A stretch of 5,554 nucleotides of DNA from Chloroflexi bacterium RBG_16_51_16 (lineage in GTDB: Bacteria; Chloroflexota; Anaerolineae; Anaerolineales; Villigracilaceae): contig MGNL01000122.1 of NCBI GenBank assembly GCA_001796785.1, positions 29,533 through 35,086 of the forward strand. The letters are read 5' to 3'. A program made the translations under genes and the position numbers. Below the pieces are notes generated by a model. The model saw only the letters and a program-made list of their open reading frames with translations. It searched no databases and had not been told where the DNA came from. This document shows, one piece after another, positions 1 through 5,554 of this stretch. Position 1 is the first letter of the stretch, and each line of letters begins with the position of its first letter.

Positions 1-1682
1 CGCCACCGGAACAGTACGGAACGGCGCGAACCGACCCCCGCACAGATGTGTATTCCCTGGGTGCCACCCTGTATGCCGCCTTGACCGGAGTCATTCCTGA
101 AGACGGGCTGGCGCGCGCCATGGATAATGCCCAGCTTACCCCCCTCCGAAAACGGAACCCGAAGATATCCCGTCGTCTTGCGGCGGTCATTGAAAAAGCC
201 ATGGCCGTGGATCCATCCGATCGGTTTCAAACCGCAGGAGATTACAAGAAGTCGCTCTTAAATTCAAAATCGAAATCCGAGCAAACGACGGGAAGTTACA
301 GCGTAGCGCCGCCACCGCCGGAAGCTTATTCACCCGCGGATACAAGCGAAGCTTACACTCTCGAACCGAATCGTAGTTCCGGTCCGGCATCGCTCCTGCC
401 TCTGGAAGATGATCAACCTTTCGTTTCGCCGCGCAAGCGGCAGCAGGAACGCGCCCGGCGCACCAGGATCACCGTCATCCGCACATTATTGATCCTGCTG
501 GTTGTTTTGATCTGTTCGACACCGTTCGTCGCGCCGGAAGCGATGAACCTGCTGCCGGATAATGTGCGGGCCGTTCTGCCGCCTTTGCTTTTTCCACCTA
601 CCAGCCAACCGTTACCACCCACGGCCGCGTTAACAGAACCGAACGGCATAATTCCCCCTGATGGATTTACTCCAACCGCAACCCTAGATGGTATGGTGCC
701 GACCGGTTCATCAACCTTAGCCTCTGTTGCCGGGACTCAGGTTCAATCGATGACTGCCACAGCAATCAGCACACCGGTAATATCGCCGCCAGCGAACGCC
801 ACTCCAGTCGGGGGTGGCTTCAGCCAGTTGGCGTTTGCATCCAACCGCACTGGCGTACCACAAATCTACCTGAGCGACCTGAGCGGGGAAAACGTCATCC
901 AGGTCACCAATATGCCGGAAGGTGCCTGCCAGCCTGCCTGGTCTCCAGACGGGCTAAAAATGGTCTTCATCTCTCCCTGCAAGAACAGGCAGGATACGTA
1001 TCCAGATGCGTTGATGTATATCCTCAATGTTGATGGTTCAAACCAGGCTCCCTCTCCTTTGCCGACCGTGCCCGGTGGCGACTTCGATCCAGCCTGGTCA
1101 CCGGACGGAAAAAGAATCGCATTTACCTCCGTGCGCACACGCAAGATGGAAATCTATGTGATCAACCTGGAGGATCAATCGGTCATCGCGTTGACCAGCC
1201 ATCCATCAACCGATGTCCAGTCACGCCACCCTGCCTGGTCGCCGGATGGAGATCAGATTGCGTTCTCAGTGAAACGCTACGGTCTCTATCAGATCTGGTT
1301 GATGTCAGCCAACGGAAACAACCAGCGCCAGATCGTACGCAGCGGGGCTCAGTATTCTGACAGCCAGCCCACCTGGTCGCCGGACGGTCAGTTGATCTTT
1401 TTTAATCAAAGGTGCGCACCTATCTATTGCCCGGCCTCGGTCAGAAGCACATCGGGATCCGATCACTCTGAATTCACAAGCTTGCCGGTGGACCTGGGCT
1501 TTAGGCCGATCGAGGACGTTACCTTCTCCTCCGATGGGTTCTGGTTGATCTACGAAGGCGAGTACACCGGGGAAAATATCGACATTGTTTCTTCAACGGT
1601 GAACGGCACCGGGAGGACGAGGATCACGGTCGATCCGGCCCAGGATTTCGATCCAGCCTGGCGTCCATTCATCGGCCCCTAA
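1..1682 (+). CDS. Membrane-anchored Ser/Thr protein kinase with extracellular PD40 propeller (5' truncated)
   Basis: The gene begins before the window; the open frame runs from base 3, so the GTG at 48 is an internal Val codon, not the start. Numbering from that codon, the kinase C-lobe runs to about residue 70. It shows PPEQYG (the APE-motif position) just before residue 1, DVYSLG (subdomain IX) and DRFQTA at 59-64, with the subdomain XI Arg. The N-lobe, catalytic loop and DFG lie outside the window. A Pro/Ser-rich linker follows, then a basic stretch (129-140) and one hydrophobic helix (about 141-162), which suggests kinase inside and C-terminus outside. A Pro/Thr-rich stalk (about 175-255) leads to a TolB/PD40-like propeller (about 258-544) with repeated PAWSPDG motifs. 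The protein probably phosphorylates Ser/Thr of unknown targets, with the propeller as sensor or binding domain; ligand and targets cannot be inferred. The family call is firm, the role is inference. Confidence 0.9.
   Translation, partial: PPEQYGTARTDPRTDVYSLGATLYAALTGVIPEDGLARAMDNAQLTPLRKRNPKISRRLAAVIEKAMAVDPSDRFQTAGDYKKSLLNSKSKSEQTTGSYSVAPPPPEAYSPADTSEAYTLEPNRSSGPASLLPLEDDQPFVSPRKRQQERARRTRITVIRTLLILLVVLICSTPFVAPEAMNLLPDNVRAVLPPLLFPPTSQPLPPTAALTEPNGIIPPDGFTPTATLDGMVPTGSSTLASVAGTQVQSMTATAISTPVISPPANATPVGGGFSQLAFASNRTGVPQIYLSDLSGENVIQVTNMPEGACQPAWSPDGLKMVFISPCKNRQDTYPDALMYILNVDGSNQAPSPLPTVPGGDFDPAWSPDGKRIAFTSVRTRKMEIYVINLEDQSVIALTSHPSTDVQSRHPAWSPDGDQIAFSVKRYGLYQIWLMSANGNNQRQIVRSGAQYSDSQPTWSPDGQLIFFNQRCAPIYCPASVRSTSGSDHSEFTSLPVDLGFRPIEDVTFSSDGFWLIYEGEYTGENIDIVSSTVNGTGRTRITVDPAQDFDPAWRPFIGP
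828..1667 (+). repeat. PD40/WD40-like beta-propeller repeats within the kinase gene
   Basis: Six copies of a motif like [D/Q/H]-P-A-W-S-P-D-G occur at residues 298, 350, 397, 443, 493 and 538 (position of the W or F, numbered from the codon at 48), spaced 45-52 residues apart. The first four are WSPDG, the fifth is FSSDG and the last is WRP at the very C-terminus. Each of the first four is followed by a strand such as IAF and, in most blades, an IY or IW strand. The segment before the first motif (LAFASNRTG and the following IYLSDL) has these later strands but no WSPDG, so it probably completes the last blade and closes a six-bladed ring. Confidence 0.8.
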
Positions 1683-1713
1683 GGCTGCCCCACGCATTCT
1701 TACATTCCTCTTA

Positions 1714-1742
1714 TTGACCTGCTAATTTGCGCATGTTATGAT
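1714..1742 (+). promoter_or_regulatory. SigA-type promoter of the hrcA-grpE-dnaK operon
   Basis: A -35 box TTGACC (1714-1719) is separated by exactly 17 bases from a -10 box TATGAT (1737-1742). TG at 1734-1735 gives an extended -10. Five of six bases match the consensus in each box. Transcription would start near 1749, leaving a leader of about 95 bases that contains the CIRCE operator. The start site is predicted from spacing only. Confidence 0.75.
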
Positions 1743-1755
1743 TCTTAATCTCTTT

Positions 1756-1782
1756 TTGGCACTCTCGACACGAGAGTGCCAA
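1756..1782 (+). promoter_or_regulatory. CIRCE operator (HrcA binding site)
   Basis: The arms TTGGCACTC (1756-1764) and GAGTGCCAA (1774-1782) form a perfect inverted repeat around a 9-base spacer, the canonical CIRCE geometry (consensus TTAGCACTC-N9-GAGTGCTAA). The third position is G instead of A, with the matching C in the other arm. The spacer is itself self-complementary apart from its centre, so the repeat extends to 12-bp arms around ACA (1768-1770). The site lies just after the predicted transcription start and 62 bases before hrcA, the expected place for HrcA to block transcription. No T-run follows it, so it does not look like an intrinsic terminator. Confidence 0.95.
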
Positions 1783-1844
1783 TTTATGATAAGCTGCCTC
1801 GAAATTGAGAATTTACCGGTTTTTGAATAAACTCCGGACGAACT

Positions 1845-2882
1845 ATGAATGAATTAACCGAAAGACAGAAAACCCTGCTCATGTTGATCATCCGTGATCA
1901 TATCGATTCGGCCCAACCCGTTGGGTCGCAACGGCTGGTCGATCATTATCATATTGACCTTAGCTCGGCGACGATCCGGAATGAAATGGCAGCCCTGACC
2001 GAGATGGGCTACCTGCGCCAGCCTCACACCTCCGCAGGTCGGGTGCCTACTGAGGAGGGATACCGTTATTTTGTGGGACAGATGGTTAACCAAGCTCAAC
2101 TGCCTGAGGCTGTGAGAAACACAATCGCCCATCAATTCCACCAGGCGAGTGCGGATGTAGACCAGTGGATGCAGCTGGCTGCATCAGTGCTCGCGCACCA
2201 GTCTCAGGGAGCTTCGGTGGTCACAGCGCCGCGGTCTATGGAGGCTCGCTTCAAGCATGTGGAATTGATCTCCACACAAGGCCGCCAGGTGCTCATGGTG
2301 CTGGTCATCGGAAGCGGGGAGGTGTCGCAGCAGATCCTTACCCTGGCTGAACCTGTCACTCAGGAGCGGCTGAGCCAGGCAGCCTCCCATCTAAACGGTG
2401 TCTTATCCGGTATGACTGCTGATGCTATCGCAGCGATCGGATCGAGGTCCGATGCGCTTGAACAAGATATCGTCATCCTGATCACCGGTGAATTGAACCG
2501 CACTGAGCATGCGGTCGCGGGTGAGATCTATACCGATGGACTGACCAACGTGTTGACCGGTCCGGATTATGCCGAATCGGATGATATGCGCAGGGCACTG
2601 CGTCTGTTTGAAGAACGGTCAACTCTCCAGGACCTCCTGGCGCGCACCACGGTTAACAGCTCGGTGGGTGGCCTGCAGGTGTTGATCGGAGGTGAGGGAA
2701 TGTGGGAAGATCTGCGCCAATGCTCCATGGTGCTGGCGAGGTACGGCGTCCCCGGCCTGGCGACGGGCATGTTGGGTGTTCTCGGTCCCATGCGGATGTC
2801 CTACGCGCGCACGATCCCGACAGTCCGATACGTCGCCGGTTTATTGAGTGACATGGTAAATAATAGAATGGTGGGCGAATAA
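1845..2882 (+). CDS. hrcA: Heat-inducible transcription repressor HrcA
   Basis: HrcA is the dimeric repressor of class I heat-shock genes and binds CIRCE; one perfect CIRCE lies in its own leader, so the gene is probably autoregulated. The 345-residue length is normal for the family. The N-terminal winged-helix domain (about 1-75) contains the family hallmark around residues 40-76: SSATIRNEMAALTEMGYL followed by QPHTSAGRVPTEEGYRYFV. The central part (about 100-310) corresponds to the GAF-like and inserted dimerisation regions. The C-terminus has the conserved GVLGPMRMSYARTIPTVRYV (312-330) and AGLLSDM. The start ATG is preceded only by a weak GGA (1836-1838) six bases upstream, but MNELTERQ is the usual HrcA N-terminus. 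It is the first gene of the operon with grpE and dnaK. In studied bacteria HrcA needs GroEL for activity; groEL is not present here. Confidence 0.97.
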   Translation: MNELTERQKTLLMLIIRDHIDSAQPVGSQRLVDHYHIDLSSATIRNEMAALTEMGYLRQPHTSAGRVPTEEGYRYFVGQMVNQAQLPEAVRNTIAHQFHQASADVDQWMQLAASVLAHQSQGASVVTAPRSMEARFKHVELISTQGRQVLMVLVIGSGEVSQQILTLAEPVTQERLSQAASHLNGVLSGMTADAIAAIGSRSDALEQDIVILITGELNRTEHAVAGEIYTDGLTNVLTGPDYAESDDMRRALRLFEERSTLQDLLARTTVNSSVGGLQVLIGGEGMWEDLRQCSMVLARYGVPGLATGMLGVLGPMRMSYARTIPTVRYVAGLLSDMVNNRMVGE

Positions 2883-2975
2883 TCGACAACCCAATGGTGG
2901 AGGGTCAGGTCGCGAGTGCGAACGAGTTATCTAATCGTTATTGATTTTGACCTTCATTATATAAATAACAAAAAA

Positions 2976-2980
2976 AAGGA
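2976..2980 (+). promoter_or_regulatory. Ribosome binding site of grpE, unusually far from the start
   Basis: AAGGA ends 14 bases before the grpE ATG, longer than the usual 5-9 bases, and follows a run of eight A (2970-2977). The reading frame is closed upstream by TAA at 2962-2964 with no ATG, GTG or TTG in between. The next internal Met is residue 38, inside the conserved region, so the ATG at 2995 remains the best start despite the spacing. Confidence 0.5.
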
Positions 2981-2994
2981 ATCTCAAGTTAAAG

Positions 2995-3555
2995 ATGAAC
3001 GATAAAGAAAAAAAGGTCGGGCAAGAATCCGACGAAACAGAATCGAATGGTAGTGAGTCTGTGGAGGCGGTTAAGTCCAATGAACAGGCGCCAGCCGAAG
3101 TCGAGATGTTGAAAAAGCAGCTGGAGGAAGCCGAGGCTAAAACTGCTGAAAACCTTGATGGATGGCAACGGGCTGTCGCCGAGTTCCAGAACTACCGCAA
3201 ACGGACCGAGCGTGACAACGAGAACCTGTATACCGGCATGAAGGGTGACATCCTGCGCAAGATCCTCCCTGTGTTGGACGACCTGGAACGCGCCCTCCAA
3301 AACCGGCCGACGGACAGCGGGCCGTGGGTGAGTGGGATCGAATTGATCCAAAAGAAGCTCGCCGACCTACTGGAAGCCGAGGGATTGCAGCGGATTGAAG
3401 CGGTGGGTCTACCATTCGACCCCAATTTCCATGAGGCAATTTCCCACGAGCCCAGTGAAAACGTGGAGAGTGGTCATGTCATCGCTGTAACCCAGAACGG
3501 TTACATGCTCGGTGAACGGGTGATCCGTCCGGCCACTGTCCGGGTGGCGAAATAA
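2995..3555 (+). CDS. grpE: Nucleotide exchange factor GrpE (Hsp70 cofactor)
   Basis: GrpE is the cytoplasmic dimeric cofactor that drives ADP release from DnaK, resetting the chaperone cycle; its partner gene dnaK lies directly downstream. The 186 residues match the usual family length. A charged, probably disordered N-terminus (1-33) precedes a long helix or coiled coil (about 34-100) with the conserved AEFQNYRKR (62-70) and LPVLDDLERAL (91-101). The C-terminal beta domain holds the family signature: FDPNFHEAI (141-149), then VTQNGYMLGERVIRPATVRV (165-184), which contacts the DnaK nucleotide-binding domain. The first codons are A-rich, including seven A at 3008-3014. It lies 112 bases after hrcA with no CIRCE or terminator between, so it is probably cotranscribed from the hrcA promoter. 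Confidence 0.97.
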   Translation: MNDKEKKVGQESDETESNGSESVEAVKSNEQAPAEVEMLKKQLEEAEAKTAENLDGWQRAVAEFQNYRKRTERDNENLYTGMKGDILRKILPVLDDLERALQNRPTDSGPWVSGIELIQKKLADLLEAEGLQRIEAVGLPFDPNFHEAISHEPSENVESGHVIAVTQNGYMLGERVIRPATVRVAK

Positions 3556-3576
3556 TCCAATCTTTTATGGTTATCT

Positions 3577-3598
3577 CTTTCTGTGCGACCACAGGGAG
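3577..3598 (+). other. Small imperfect hairpin in the grpE-dnaK spacer
   Basis: CTGTG (3581-3585) and CACAG (3590-3594) pair around the loop CGAC. The stem can extend by four more pairs, two of them G-U, to nine pairs. No T-run follows, so it is unlikely to be a terminator. It could be an mRNA processing or stability element between grpE and dnaK, but short stems like this also arise by chance. Confidence 0.3.
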
Positions 3599-3659
3599 CG
3601 AAAGGTCTTGTGGATTTGTGGAGTGGGTAACAGAAAATTGAAAGAAGTGAATTTATACC

Positions 3660-3664
3660 AGGAG
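3660..3664 (+). promoter_or_regulatory. Ribosome binding site of dnaK
   Basis: AGGAG lies eight bases before the ATG at 3673, a strong and well-placed Shine-Dalgarno sequence, clearly better than those of hrcA and grpE. This fits the high amount of DnaK needed relative to its repressor and cofactor (inference). Confidence 0.8.
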
Positions 3665-3672
3665 ATTTTTTG

Positions 3673-5554
3673 ATGGCAAAAATAATTGGCATAGATTTGG
3701 GGACAACCAACTCGGTCGCAGCGGTGATGCAGGGGGGCGAGCCGGTGGTCATCCCTTCAGCGGAGGGTGAGCGGCTGGTGCCGTCGGTTGTGGCGGTGAA
3801 TAAAAATCACGAACGGCTGGTGGGGCGGGTGGCACGCAATCAGGCCATCACCAATCCGCAGAATACGATATTTTCCATTAAAAGATTCATGGGACGCAAA
3901 GCGGATGATCCGGAAGTGGAGCGAACGCGCAAGCGGGTTCCCTATACGGTTTCCGCAGCGCCCAATGGAGATGTCCGCGTCGGGCTGGATGAAAAGGATT
4001 ACTCACCGCCAGAGGTTTCGGCCATGATCCTGGGCAAGATCAAGGCGGACGCGGAAGCCTATCTTGGCGAAACGATCACCCAGGCGGTGATCACCGTGCC
4101 GGCTTACTTTAATGATGCCCAGCGAAATGCAACCAAGGATGCTGGCAAGATCGCCGGCCTGGAGGTGCTCCGCATCATCAATGAGCCGACCGCCTCATCG
4201 CTGGCTTACGGCCTGGATAAGAAAAAAAATGAAGTGATCGCCGTGTATGACCTGGGCGGTGGCACGTTCGATATTTCCATACTCGATGTTGGTGAGGGAG
4301 TGTTTCAGGTCCGTTCCACCAGTGGGGATACTTTCCTAGGCGGGGATGACTTCGATCTGCGCGTGATGGACTACCTGATCGAGCAATTTAAGAAAGACAA
4401 CGGGATCGACCTGCACAACGACCGGCAGGCTTTGCAGAGGCTGAAGGAAGCCGCAGAGAAAGCCAAGATCGAGCTTTCCAGCGTCATGCAGACCGAGATC
4501 AACCTGCCTTACCTGACCGCCGATGCGAGCGGACCCAAGCACCTGGTGATGACCCTGACGCGCGCCAAACTCGAACAGCTGACCGCCGACCTGGTCGACC
4601 GCACGATCGCACCGCTCAAGCAGGCACTCTCAGACGCCAACCTGAACGCGGGAGATATCAATGAAATAGTGATGGTTGGAGGGATGACCCGCATGCCGGC
4701 AGTCCAGGATCGAGTCCGGGCTTTCTTTTCAAAGGAACCGCATAAAGGTGTAAATCCTGACGAGGTGGTTGCCGTCGGTGCTGCCATCCAGGCTGGTGTC
4801 CTGGGCGGAGAAGTGAAGGACATCCTCCTGCTGGACGTCACACCGCTTACGCTTTCAATTGAGACGCTGGGTAGTGTAGCCACACCCCAGATCGATCGCA
4901 ACACAACGATCCCGACCCGGCGCAGCCAGGTTTTCTCAACGGCATCCGATAGTCAAACCCAGGTGGAGATCCATGTGCTGCAAGGCGAACGGCCGATGGC
5001 GGTAGACAATAAATCGCTGGGCAAGTTCATCCTGGACGGCATCCCGAGTGCGCCGCGCGGTGTTCCACAGATCGAAGTAACCTTTGACATCGACGCCAAC
5101 GGCATCTTAAAGGTAACCGCCCAGGATAAAGCCAGCGGACGCTCCCAGCATATAACCATCACAGCCTCATCGGGACTTTCGGAAGCGGAAGTGGAGAAAA
5201 TGCGCAAGGAAGCCGAGTCGCATGCTGAAGAAGATCGCAAGCGTAAGGACATCATCGAAGCCCGCAACCAGGCGGATAACATGGCTTATGCTGCGGAAAA
5301 GGCCCTGAAGGATTTTGGCGACAAGGTACCGGCAGATCTTAAATCAGAAATCCAGACCAGCGTCACCGATGTTCGCAGCAAAGCTCAGGGCGAAGCGGTC
5401 GATGAGATCAAGCAGGCCACGGAGGCACTTGGACAGTTGATCCAAAAGATAGGTGCAAGCGCCTACCAGGGACAACCCGAGACAGCGCCGGAAGGTGGTG
5501 CGGAGCAATCCGGAGGATCCGAACCCGGTCCGGATGTGGTGGATGGTGAGGTTA
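3673..5554 (+). CDS. dnaK: Molecular chaperone DnaK (Hsp70), 3' end outside window
   Basis: DnaK is the cytoplasmic ATP-dependent chaperone that binds exposed hydrophobic peptides, with GrpE and DnaJ as cofactors. The frame is open for 627 codons to the window edge without a stop. All three Hsp70 signatures are present: IGIDLGTTNS (5-14), VYDLGGGTFDISIL (191-204) and IVMVGGMTRMPAVQ (332-345). The interdomain linker is DILLLDVTPL (383-392). The beta substrate-binding domain (about 393-502) includes RNTTIPTRRSQVFSTA and HVLQGERPMA; the helical lid (about 503-600) is followed by a Gly/Pro/Glu-rich tail. The last visible residues, DVVDGEV, resemble the usual Hsp70 C-terminus, so probably only a few codons are missing. 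Residues 75-100 contain the roughly 24-residue insert of diderm-type DnaK that Bacillus DnaK lacks. It lies 117 bases after grpE; dnaJ may follow downstream. Confidence 0.98.
   Translation, partial: MAKIIGIDLGTTNSVAAVMQGGEPVVIPSAEGERLVPSVVAVNKNHERLVGRVARNQAITNPQNTIFSIKRFMGRKADDPEVERTRKRVPYTVSAAPNGDVRVGLDEKDYSPPEVSAMILGKIKADAEAYLGETITQAVITVPAYFNDAQRNATKDAGKIAGLEVLRIINEPTASSLAYGLDKKKNEVIAVYDLGGGTFDISILDVGEGVFQVRSTSGDTFLGGDDFDLRVMDYLIEQFKKDNGIDLHNDRQALQRLKEAAEKAKIELSSVMQTEINLPYLTADASGPKHLVMTLTRAKLEQLTADLVDRTIAPLKQALSDANLNAGDINEIVMVGGMTRMPAVQDRVRAFFSKEPHKGVNPDEVVAVGAAIQAGVLGGEVKDILLLDVTPLTLSIETLGSVATPQIDRNTTIPTRRSQVFSTASDSQTQVEIHVLQGERPMAVDNKSLGKFILDGIPSAPRGVPQIEVTFDIDANGILKVTAQDKASGRSQHITITASSGLSEAEVEKMRKEAESHAEEDRKRKDIIEARNQADNMAYAAEKALKDFGDKVPADLKSEIQTSVTDVRSKAQGEAVDEIKQATEALGQLIQKIGASAYQGQPETAPEGGAEQSGGSEPGPDVVDGEV

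Noticed and set aside
48..50. GTG at 48 as the start of the first gene
   Set aside because: The frame is open to the window edge and the preceding codons encode PPEQYG and TDPRTD, conserved kinase sequence, so the gene is truncated by the window.
507..518. Lipobox-like Cys at residue 156 of the kinase (VLIC)
   Set aside because: The residue before Cys is Ile instead of Gly, Ala or Ser, and the site is deep in a protein with an N-terminal kinase, so lipoprotein processing is not expected.
1756..1790. CIRCE hairpin as intrinsic terminator of the kinase gene
   Set aside because: No T-run follows the stem, and the sequence matches the CIRCE operator exactly in geometry.
1805..1833. TTGAGA-17-TAAACT as a second hrcA promoter
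   Set aside because: Transcription would start only a few bases before the ATG, and the -10 box is poor; the upstream promoter is much better.
2914..2919. GAGTGC as a CIRCE half-site before grpE
   Set aside because: There is no partner arm at the 9-base spacing, and the flanking bases do not match.
2938..2968. Internal promoter before grpE (TTATTG or TTGATT with TATAAA)
   Set aside because: No pair of boxes has both a good match and a 16-18 base spacer; AT-richness alone is not enough.
3653..3659. TTATACC as a -10 box for dnaK
   Set aside because: There is no -35 box at the proper distance, and the ribosome binding site overlaps where the transcript would have to start.
4336..5282. Minus-strand open frames opposite dnaK (and similar ones opposite hrcA and grpE)
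   Set aside because: They lie wholly inside conserved genes, lack ribosome sites and recognisable protein features, and are shadows of codon use on the coding strand.

Overview
This window carries the end of one gene followed by most of a classical class I heat-shock operon, all on the + strand: a truncated Ser/Thr protein kinase receptor gene (1-1682), hrcA (1845-2882), grpE (2995-3555) and dnaK (3673 to the window end, stop codon not reached). The order hrcA-grpE-dnaK, usually followed by dnaJ, is typical of Gram-positive-like and deep-branching bacteria. The first gene encodes a Hanks-type kinase, a single membrane helix, a Pro/Thr-rich stalk and a TolB-like PD40 propeller. Together with the moderately high GC, this architecture points to a Chloroflexi bacterium, perhaps of the Anaerolineae. 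That assignment is inference from architecture and wording; there is no phylogenetic marker analysis behind it.

Region by region: 1-1682 encodes the kinase C-lobe, the membrane anchor and the outer six-bladed propeller. The 162-base gap before hrcA holds a strong SigA-type promoter (TTGACC, 17-base spacer, TATGAT with an upstream TG). A CIRCE operator follows a few bases after the predicted transcription start. Spacers of 112 and 117 bases separate hrcA from grpE and grpE from dnaK. Neither contains a second CIRCE or a convincing promoter, so the three chaperone genes are probably one transcription unit. The grpE-dnaK spacer contains a small imperfect hairpin. No gene-free stretch exceeds 300 bases.

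How the genes work together: HrcA represses the operon, including its own gene, by binding CIRCE. On protein-folding stress HrcA loses activity and the operon is induced. DnaK (Hsp70) binds unfolded clients, and GrpE exchanges its ADP for ATP. In well-studied bacteria HrcA activity itself depends on a chaperonin (GroEL), which is not in this window. The kinase gene looks independently transcribed, and nothing seen here ties it to the heat-shock response.

I did not find an undescribed system. The more unusual points are the fully self-complementary CIRCE, the kinase-propeller receptor with possible disulfides in its outer domain, and a few residue changes in the DnaK substrate-binding domain.
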